Shown here piece by piece: positions 8,686 through 15,742 of a stretch of DNA of 64,000 bases. The notes below the pieces were generated by a model that ran no database searches, had not been told where the DNA came from, and saw only the letters and a program-made list of their open reading frames with translations. The translations under genes were made by a program, and so were the position numbers. The first letter of the stretch is position 1. Every line of letters begins with the position of its first letter. Source of the stretch: Elusimicrobiota bacterium (lineage in GTDB: Bacteria; Elusimicrobiota; Elusimicrobia; UBA1565; UBA9628); NCBI GenBank assembly GCA_026388095.1, contig JAPLKL010000045.1, positions 62,001 through 126,000 of the forward strand. The letters run 5' to 3'.

Positions 8686-9428
8686 ACCATAGCTCCCCGC
8701 TCGACGGACGCATCGATGCGGGCCTGGTCGCGCCGCAAAGGCGGCGTGGGCAAGACGCAGTCTTCAAGCCTCATCCAGCCGTGGTCCAAGGCGTAGACCG
8801 TGGAGTCCGTCTGGCCCTCGAACTTGCAGCCGACCAGGTCGACCATGGACCAGCCCGAGGCGGAGCAGCCCTGCTCCCCGCCGCGGAAGAGGACTCTCTC
8901 CAGGCGCACCTGGGAGGCGTCGCAGCAGATGGCGCCCCAGCGGCCGGCCGCGAACTCGCCGCCGGAGAACCGAACGCGCGAAAAGCCCCAGGTCCAGAGC
9001 CCTTTCTCGCTGCCCTGCAATACGCAGTGCTCGCATTCGAGCCGGGCCTCGTCGAAGACCTGCAGCGAAGTCTCACGCGCGCCTTGGAGACGCGCGTGCT
9101 TGAGCAGGCCTCGACCCTGGCCCAAAAGTGAGATCCCGCCCCAGGACTCTTCGGGCCGGCCCAAAGACACGGGCGCGGCCTCGGTGCCCAGGATCTCCAG
9201 CCGGCCCTGCACCACGAGGTCGCAGAGTTCGCGGCGGGTGGCTTCGATGGGCCAGCCCTCCGGCGCGCTGCGGAACACCGCGCAGGACCAAGCGGGCTTG
9301 GCGGCGAAGTTCACGGTGCTGCCTGCGGTCAGGCGCAGAGTCTTTCCGGCCGGGACCAAAACGTCCCCGTCCACCGAAACCTCTCCCGACCACTCGGCAT
9401 CGGTGTCCAACACCCCGTGCCAGTCCAT
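8682..9428 (-). CDS. Small right-handed beta-helix protein
   Basis: 248 residues, no clear signal peptide. After a short N-terminal part with the VLVPAGKTLRL / GSTVNF pattern typical of right-handed beta-helix starts, it shows repeating ~22-25-residue rungs (WGGISLLGQG, LECEHCVLQGS, VRFSGGEF, VRLERVLFRGGE, VDLVGCKFEG). The same rung pattern and the WGGI(S/L)LLGQ motif occur in the C-terminal half of the protein at 15739-17931, so the two are related. Start ATG at 9428 sits in a TGATG overlap with the triple-rSAM gene. No catalytic residues are apparent; a scaffold or binding role is an inference. Confidence 0.75.
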   Translation of the reverse strand: MDWHGVLDTDAEWSGEVSVDGDVLVPAGKTLRLTAGSTVNFAAKPAWSCAVFRSAPEGWPIEATRRELCDLVVQGRLEILGTEAAPVSLGRPEESWGGISLLGQGRGLLKHARLQGARETSLQVFDEARLECEHCVLQGSEKGLWTWGFSRVRFSGGEFAAGRWGAICCDASQVRLERVLFRGGEQGCSASGWSMVDLVGCKFEGQTDSTVYALDHGWMRLEDCVLPTPPLRRDQARIDASVERGAMV

Positions 9429-12400
9429 CAGGCCTCCACCGGCGGTAGCGGAAGTTCCGCCGGTGCCGGCCGGACGGATTTCCTCACGGCCGGCACCGCT
9501 TGAGCCAGCGGCAGCTTCTTGGCCGCGGCGAGTATCCGAGCCCTGGCTTCGGGCCGGTTGGTGACATGGCAGGCCAGGTCGTCGACGTTGTAGCCGGCGT
9601 AGCGCACGCAGCGGCGGCACCACGGATGCGGTTTGCCCTGCGCCATGCCGCGGCGCAGGCCGCGGTAGAAGGCCGAGTTCCAGACTGAGGCCGGGTCCTC
9701 GCGCTTTAGGTTTGCGATATGGCTGCCCCAGCGGCAGCAGGGCAAGACCGAGCCTTGCAGCTCGACATATATGTGCTGCCAGGGCTCAGGGCAAGCCGAC
9801 GCGTTGGGTGGGGCGCTGCCGAAAAGGGGCGGCAACTCAAGGTTGAAGGGCCGTGAGGGATTGCTCGCGCGCAGGCCTTCGGCCACCGCGGCCGCGCGGC
9901 GCAAAGACTCGTTGGTCTCTTCCTGGTGGAAAAAGCAGGAGAGCGGCAGGTGCTCCGGAGTGAACACCTCCACGTGCAGGCCGCGCACGCTCTGCGCGCC
10001 CAGGTCCCAGGCCAGGCGAACGAGATCAGGAAGGTCCGCGATGTTGCGGCTGTTGAGCACGCTCACCAGCTCTAGGTGCAGGCGGCTGCCCGCGTCTCGG
10101 CTGTCGCGCTCACGGGCCAGCCGGCGCAGATTGGCCAGGATCGCGTTGAAGCGGCCCTTGAGACCGGTGAGCTCTTGATGCAGGTCCGCGCGGGAGCTGT
10201 GCAAGGAGACCTGCACCGAGTAGCGGCCCTCCAGCAGGCGCTCTACGATCGCGGGCCGCAGGGGCGTGCCGTTGGTGGTCAGGATCTTCTCGGTGTCGGG
10301 CAAGGAGCGGTTGATGTGGTCGAGGAAGGCCTCGGCCTTGGGCATGAGCAGGACCTCGCCGAAGCCGGTGAAGGTCACCTTCTTGGCGCCGCTCAGGAAC
10401 GCCCCCATCCGGGCTTCGAAGAAATCCCGGTAGGTCTCCAAGGTGAAGCGCGGGTACGCGCCTTCCGGGCAGAAGATGCAGCGCGCGTTGCACACTTGGT
10501 GCGTGCCCAAAGTCACCAGCTCCGGAGTGGAGAGCAGGCGCTCTTGGCGCGCGGCTGCTTCCTGGCGATTGAGCGCCACGTTCATCTGGCGGGGCGAGTA
10601 CTTCGGAGGAGGAGGTGGAGGAAACGCCGGCCCCTTCGGGGGCCTGCCGGCCTTCTCATAGCAGCGGAGCAAAGCCTGGCGCAGGCTTTCGTCCGCGGAC
10701 TCGCGGCGCCAGGAGCGGCGGTAGCAGAGGAGCGCGCGGGGCCTATCGCCCTCATGCTCGTAGTAGGAGCCCAGCAGCAGCCACTTGTCAGGCTTGCGCC
10801 TCAGCACGCCCGAGGTCTCGGGCAGACCCATAGACAGGGCCGACTGGCAGAACTCTTCGTAGCGCCGGAAGCGCTCCGGGTAATCGTTGTGGCCGCGGTC
10901 CGCCTTCCAGAAGAGATGGTGCTCCTCGCCGGTGATGCCGAACTCCTTGGGATGATTGAAGAGCCGGGTGTTCTTGTCCAAAACGCAGAAGGACTGGCTG
11001 GCCAGCACCGAGTCGATGAAGGGCCGGACGCGCTTGAGCAAGCGCAGGGTCTGCTGGAAGTCCTGCCGGCTCTCGCCCGGGATGCCGAACATGATGTTGA
11101 TCTGGGCCTTGATGCCGACCTGGTGCGCGGCGCGCAAGGTGCGCAGGGCCTGCGCGTTGGTGAAGCGCTTGTTCATTCCGTCTCGCACCCGCTGGGAGCC
11201 GGATTCGATGCCGAAGCCCAGCCAGCGGCAGCCTGCCTTCGCCATCTTGGCCAGCAGGCGCTCGTCCATGCCCGGTACCACGATGGCCTGTCCCTCCCAG
11301 GTCACGGCCAGGCGCTCGGCTATGACCAGGTCGCAGAAGCGCTCCAAGGCCTTGAGGCTCCCGTTGAGCAACGAGCCGATGAAGTAGAAATGGCTCACCT
11401 GCGGGTGCAGGCGCATCTGGGCGCGGACTTCGGCGAAGATCCGGTCCCCGCTCATGGAGCGGAAGCTTTTCCAGAACTGCCACTCGCTGCAGAAATGGCA
11501 GGAGCGCGCGCAGCCGCGGCTGTCCATGATCTCCAGGCGCTGGGGGTTTCGGTAGCGGCCCGAGCGCATGTCTTCGGCGAAATCGGAATAGTCGGGGAAG
11601 GGCAGCCCGTCCAGATCCTTGATGGCGGGACGGTCCCCGCCGTCTTCGGGGCCTTGGGGGCCGCGCAGCACCAGCCCCGGCAAAGCTTGCAGGGGCTGGC
11701 CCTCCGCCAGCAGGTCGAGGAGCGCGCGCAAGGTCTCTTCGCCTTCGCCCGTGCACACGGCGTCAACGCGCGGGTCCTTGGCCAGGTCCTGGCCCCTCTG
11801 CTCGCGGGCGCAGCGCGGGCCGCCGAAGACCACCATCACCTCCGGGGCCGCGCGCTTGATGCGGCCCGCGACCTCCAGGCTTGCCAGCAAGGAGCTCTGG
11901 TGCGTGGTGAAGCCCACCACCCGCGCCCCGCTGGCCAGCACGCGCGCCACGAAGGCATCCACCGCGGCGGAGTTGGACTCCAGCAGGCGGCCCACCAAAG
12001 CCGGGTTCTCCCAGAAGGAGTAGCGGTCCTTGTCGTCCCAGGCCGGCCGGTCCGAGGCCGCGGCATGGTAGAGCTCGTTGTTCAGGTCGAAGCAGGCGGC
12101 CTGGTGGCCGCTCTGCCGCACGTAGGCGGCCAAAGCGGCCGAGGCGAAGGGCGGGCATTCCCGGCCCCAGCCCGGGCACTGGACCAAGGCGACTTTGGCG
12201 GATTTCTTCTCCTCTTTGGTGCAGGCCAAAGCCACGATCCGGTCCAGCGCCGGATTGGCGGTGCAGAGCAGCCAGCAGTGGCAGCCGCCGCGGGACACGC
12301 GCCGCCTTTCCTCCTCGGCTCGGGGCGACTTCCAGACTTCGTCGAAGGCCGTCTGCCGGACATTGCCCACGACGCGGTGCTTGTTGACCGGGCAGAAAAA

Positions 12401-13351
12401 GAGGTCGCCTTCGGGCCCCAGCATGGCGTAGCGTCGGCCGGCCAGGCAGTCCGCGAAGAAGCGGCGCGGCTTGCGGATGTACTCCTTGAGGTAGTGCCAG
12501 TACAACAGACGGCTCCAGAGCCCGGGCGTCTCGGCCTCGCGCCCCTGCAGCAAGCGGGGCAAGGCGTTCTCGCGCAGGCAGATATCTCCAATGACCAGGT
12601 CGATCTGGCGGAGCACTTCCTTGAGCTGTTCGGGCTTCCAGCGGAAGGAGGGGGCGACGTCTACGCCCTGGTGGTTGACCACCATCTGGGCGCCGAACCA
12701 TAGGCCGCGCTGCGTCACGTACTGATAGGCGGGCCAGAGCTCTTGGAAGTTGCGGGGCGTGAGGGTGAAGTTGAAGCTGAAGGAGACCTCCGGGAACTCT
12801 TGCTGGAGCATGTCCGCGCTGGCCACCAGGCCCGCGAAGGCTCCCTTGCGGCCGCGCACCAGATCGTGCGTGCGGCCCAGGCCGTCCAAGGACGAGCCCA
12901 GCCAGAGCTTGCCCGCGCCGGCCGCGCGCAGCTCGCCCAGCCTGCGGCGCAGCAAGTCGGGGTCGCCCAGGTGGGAGAGGATGCCCAAGGAGGCCTTCGG
13001 GAAGCGGCGGCGCAGCAGCGCGGCGAGCTCGGGCAGGTCCGGCCGCAGGCAGGGCTCGCCGCCGGTCAGGACCACGGTCTCGACTTCGGCCAAGGACCGC
13101 GCGCCGTCCAGGATGCGGGAGAGCTCCGCAAGGCCCAGCTCGCGGCGCGTCGCCGCGGGGTCGGCGCGGAGCAGGCGCCAGTGGTGGCACATGACGCAGC
13201 GCATGTCGCAGCGCCGGGTCAGCTCCAGGTGCAGTTCGCGGATGGGGGAGTCCGGCGTCCCCATTTGTTCCAGGCGCTGGGTCCCGCGCCGGACCATGTC
13301 CAGCAGCAGGCGCTGCGTCCAGCCCGTGGTGTCGGCCCCGTCGAGCCTCAT
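9428..13351 (-). CDS. Triple radical SAM fusion protein (rSAM - B12-rSAM - rSAM/SPASM)
   Basis: 1307 residues in one uninterrupted frame. Module 1: CDMRCVMC at Cys48/52/55 with TGGEP, ending in a Cys-rich region. Module 2 begins near residue 386 (KVALVQCPGWG) with a B12-binding-like domain and CARSCHFC at Cys614/618/621, then GIESGS and GIPGESRQD. A Pro-rich linker (about 909-922, FPPPPPPK) leads to module 3, with CNARCIFC at Cys954/958/961, GFGEV, and a SPASM-like PW...GSVLPCC region. There is no Met at the first junction, so that fusion is not a misread start. The ATG at 13351 gives an ATGA overlap upstream. A join caused by an assembly error is possible but would have to keep frame twice. 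Confidence 0.85.
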   Translation of the reverse strand: MRLDGADTTGWTQRLLLDMVRRGTQRLEQMGTPDSPIRELHLELTRRCDMRCVMCHHWRLLRADPAATRRELGLAELSRILDGARSLAEVETVVLTGGEPCLRPDLPELAALLRRRFPKASLGILSHLGDPDLLRRRLGELRAAGAGKLWLGSSLDGLGRTHDLVRGRKGAFAGLVASADMLQQEFPEVSFSFNFTLTPRNFQELWPAYQYVTQRGLWFGAQMVVNHQGVDVAPSFRWKPEQLKEVLRQIDLVIGDICLRENALPRLLQGREAETPGLWSRLLYWHYLKEYIRKPRRFFADCLAGRRYAMLGPEGDLFFCPVNKHRVVGNVRQTAFDEVWKSPRAEEERRRVSRGGCHCWLLCTANPALDRIVALACTKEEKKSAKVALVQCPGWGRECPPFASAALAAYVRQSGHQAACFDLNNELYHAAASDRPAWDDKDRYSFWENPALVGRLLESNSAAVDAFVARVLASGARVVGFTTHQSSLLASLEVAGRIKRAAPEVMVVFGGPRCAREQRGQDLAKDPRVDAVCTGEGEETLRALLDLLAEGQPLQALPGLVLRGPQGPEDGGDRPAIKDLDGLPFPDYSDFAEDMRSGRYRNPQRLEIMDSRGCARSCHFCSEWQFWKSFRSMSGDRIFAEVRAQMRLHPQVSHFYFIGSLLNGSLKALERFCDLVIAERLAVTWEGQAIVVPGMDERLLAKMAKAGCRWLGFGIESGSQRVRDGMNKRFTNAQALRTLRAAHQVGIKAQINIMFGIPGESRQDFQQTLRLLKRVRPFIDSVLASQSFCVLDKNTRLFNHPKEFGITGEEHHLFWKADRGHNDYPERFRRYEEFCQSALSMGLPETSGVLRRKPDKWLLLGSYYEHEGDRPRALLCYRRSWRRESADESLRQALLRCYEKAGRPPKGPAFPPPPPPKYSPRQMNVALNRQEAAARQERLLSTPELVTLGTHQVCNARCIFCPEGAYPRFTLETYRDFFEARMGAFLSGAKKVTFTGFGEVLLMPKAEAFLDHINRSLPDTEKILTTNGTPLRPAIVERLLEGRYSVQVSLHSSRADLHQELTGLKGRFNAILANLRRLARERDSRDAGSRLHLELVSVLNSRNIADLPDLVRLAWDLGAQSVRGLHVEVFTPEHLPLSCFFHQEETNESLRRAAAVAEGLRASNPSRPFNLELPPLFGSAPPNASACPEPWQHIYVELQGSVLPCCRWGSHIANLKREDPASVWNSAFYRGLRRGMAQGKPHPWCRRCVRYAGYNVDDLACHVTNRPEARARILAAAKKLPLAQAVPAVRKSVRPAPAELPLPPVEA

Positions 13352-14505
13352 GCCGGCTCCTTGCGGCAAAGGAGCTCCAGGGCCTTGGTGGTCTCCATGC
13401 ACCACTTCTGGTGCAGGAGACCGAGGTCGGCGGCGAGGTCCGCGTCGGACTGCCGCTGCCGGCCCATGGGGAAGGCCAGGACGTCCGTGGCCGAGAGCAG
13501 GCGCAGCCCGAGCTGACGCATGCGCAGGCAGTAATCCAGCACCGCGCTGTCGAGGCCCAAGAACCGGTCGTCGAGCAGGCCCGCCAGCGCGGGCGCGCCG
13601 CGGTCCAGCATCCAACAGAAGGCGTCGAGGTAAGGCGCGCACTCGCGGTGCCCGCGGCCGGCTAGGCCATGGGCCGCGGAGAGCAAAGCCAAGGAGCCGG
13701 AGCGGGGGGCGCCGCCGCGCACCGCGCCTACGGCCGCCAGGGGCGCCTCGCCGCGAAGGTATTCGCGCATGCGGCAGAGGCCCGGTCCGGGCAAAGCCGC
13801 GCCGTCCAAAGACAGGACGCAGCGATACCGCGCGCGCCGCAGGGCCGCGTTCCATGCCGCCACCTCGCCGCGGCCCGGCCGCACAGGCGCGACCTCGCAT
13901 GGGAAGGGCAGGCGGCCCAAGTGCCGGCGCAGGCCGTTCTCCCGGCCCCGGACCAGGATGCTGACCCCGTCGCGGCAGGCGCGGGGCACGGCCGCGGCGG
14001 CCCGCTCGGCCAAGAAGCGCCGGCCCAGCTCGGCGCAGACGTCCGCGGCGCTTCCCACCGGCACGGCGTCCTCCGGAGCCCGGCCGCAAGCGCGCGGCCA
14101 GGGGGCGGCGAGCAGGACCAGGTCCGAGAGCTCGCAGGCTCCGGTGAGCTGCTCTCGCCAGGAGGCGGCGAAGTTCTCCAGGCGCAGGAGGCTGACGCGC
14201 GGCGTGGAAGGCGACCAGCCGGCGACCTTGTGCAGGTTGTCTATGCTCGCCGCCTCGCCCACGGCGAGGACCACGTCCACCTGGACGTCGAAGAGGGCTT
14301 CCTTCACCTGCTCGAAGAAATCCCTCTGCGCCCGAGGCGCGAAGCTGAGCCCGCCGCGGCTCAGTCCCGGTCCGCCGGGGTCCAGCGCCGCGGCCGCGCC
14401 CCAGCGGGAGCCCAGCTCGCGCAGAAGCTGCGAGGTCCAGCGGCCCTCCTGCGGGGCGGGCTCGTTGAGCCAGCCCGGGACCAAGACCAGGATCCTATAG
14501 GACAT
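13348..14505 (-). CDS. Glycosyltransferase-like protein (GT2-type C-terminal half)
   Basis: 385 residues. The N-terminal ~180 residues look Rossmann-like (MSYRILVLVPGW, ...VDVVLAVGEA). The second half reads like a divergent GT2 domain: GVSILVRGREN, AWNAALRRARYRCVLSLDGAALP in place of the DxD region, and DDRFLGLDSAVLDYCLR, which resembles the acceptor-site E/D-D-x-D-L-x-x-R block. The classic DxD is not clear, so activity is uncertain. It overlaps the GT4 gene upstream by 11 bp and the triple-rSAM gene by ATGA. Confidence 0.6.
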   Translation of the reverse strand: MSYRILVLVPGWLNEPAPQEGRWTSQLLRELGSRWGAAAALDPGGPGLSRGGLSFAPRAQRDFFEQVKEALFDVQVDVVLAVGEAASIDNLHKVAGWSPSTPRVSLLRLENFAASWREQLTGACELSDLVLLAAPWPRACGRAPEDAVPVGSAADVCAELGRRFLAERAAAAVPRACRDGVSILVRGRENGLRRHLGRLPFPCEVAPVRPGRGEVAAWNAALRRARYRCVLSLDGAALPGPGLCRMREYLRGEAPLAAVGAVRGGAPRSGSLALLSAAHGLAGRGHRECAPYLDAFCWMLDRGAPALAGLLDDRFLGLDSAVLDYCLRMRQLGLRLLSATDVLAFPMGRQRQSDADLAADLGLLHQKWCMETTKALELLCRKEPA

Positions 14506-15742
14506 AGGACGTCTCCATGGGCGCGCGCGCCAGCACTTCGTCGTAGAGGTCCCCGACCCGCGGCGCGAGCTTCGACCACTCGTAGCGGCCGCGCACCAGC
14601 TCCAGGCCGCGCTGCCCGAGCTCCTCGCGCAGGGCCGGCGAACCCAGCAGGCGCAGACACTGGGCCGCGAACTCGGCCGCGGTGTCGGCCGCGAGCACTT
14701 CGCGGCCGGGCGTCAGCTGCAGGCCGCGCAAGGAGCGCGTGGTGGCGACCACGGGCAGGCCCATGGCCAAGGCCTCGAGAATCTTGCCCTTGATGCCCTC
14801 GCCCAGGCGGATGGGCGCCACGAAGACCGTGGCGCGCTGCAGATAGGGCTTCACGTCGTCCACCGTGCCCGTGACCGTGATGCCGGGCAGGTCGCTCTCC
14901 AGCCGGCGCACGGCGGGAGTGGGGCTGGAGCCCACGGCGAAGAAGCGGGCGTCGGGCCGCGCCTTATGGATGGCGGGCCAGACTTTTCGGCAGAAGAAGA
15001 CCACCGCGTCCTCGTTGGGGTAGTGGGGGTAATGTCCGACGTAGACGATGCTGGGCGCGGTCTCGTCCCGAGTCCCCTGGCCGGGGGCGAAGTGCGCGGT
15101 CTCGACTCCGGTGGAGATGGCCCGGATCTTGGCGGCCGGGATGACGCGCGAGAGGCGGGTCCGATCCGTCTCGGTCATGACCACGACCCGGTCGAACCAG
15201 GTCCCGGCCTGGCGCACGAAGGCGACCCGGCGGCGCCACTCGCCCACTTGCAGGAACTTGCGCCAGCCGTGCATCTCCCGGAAATAGGAGCCGAAGAAGG
15301 CGATGGACCCGGCGTCGTGCTGGGTCCAGATCTTGGGCATGCCCGCCAGGCGCCGCGCGTAGAGGGCCGTGAGGTCGAACTCGGCGTGCACCAGGTCGGG
15401 GCGCTCTTGCTCTACGAGCTCCTCGACCTGCTCGGCGGTCTCGGGGCAGAAGAAGCGGGCCACGTCCTCGGGCAAGGGCACGCCTTCGAAGCGCCGCGCC
15501 GCGAACCCCTCGGGCCGGGGCAGCCAGTGGATCTTCTCGAAGACCGGCCTGAGGTAGAGGTGCTCGCGGTGGAGCTCCTCCGCTATGTGGCGCGCGTCCA
15601 AGGCCGCGTCCTTGGGCAAAAAGGTGGCCAAGGAGAAGCGGAACCGGTCCCGCAGGAGGCGGCAGAGGGTGTGCACGCGCTTGCAGCCGCCGTCGAGGGG
15701 ATAGGGCGGGCAAGGCGTCATGAGGAAGACGTGCGGCTTCAT
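14495..15742 (-). CDS. Glycosyltransferase family 4 protein
   Basis: 415 residues with the two Rossmann halves of a GT-B enzyme. Visible signatures are PYPLDGGCKRVHTL at the N-terminus (acceptor loop), RPDLVHAEFD, the SIVYVGHYPHYPNEDAV opening of the second domain, and GEGIKGKILEALAMGLPVV, which holds the E-x7-E nucleotide-sugar motif. Cytosolic, retaining-type transferase; donor and acceptor are not inferable. ATGA overlap with the fusion gene upstream. It suggests that a glycan is attached to, or built alongside, the product of this operon. Confidence 0.88.
   Translation of the reverse strand: MKPHVFLMTPCPPYPLDGGCKRVHTLCRLLRDRFRFSLATFLPKDAALDARHIAEELHREHLYLRPVFEKIHWLPRPEGFAARRFEGVPLPEDVARFFCPETAEQVEELVEQERPDLVHAEFDLTALYARRLAGMPKIWTQHDAGSIAFFGSYFREMHGWRKFLQVGEWRRRVAFVRQAGTWFDRVVVMTETDRTRLSRVIPAAKIRAISTGVETAHFAPGQGTRDETAPSIVYVGHYPHYPNEDAVVFFCRKVWPAIHKARPDARFFAVGSSPTPAVRRLESDLPGITVTGTVDDVKPYLQRATVFVAPIRLGEGIKGKILEALAMGLPVVATTRSLRGLQLTPGREVLAADTAAEFAAQCLRLLGSPALREELGQRGLELVRGRYEWSKLAPRVGDLYDEVLARAPMETSYVL

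Noticed and set aside
13352-14089. Extension of the triple-rSAM protein upstream of 13351
   Set aside because: It would lie antiphase over the GT2-like gene, and the ATG at 13351 makes the same ATGA overlap as the other junctions.
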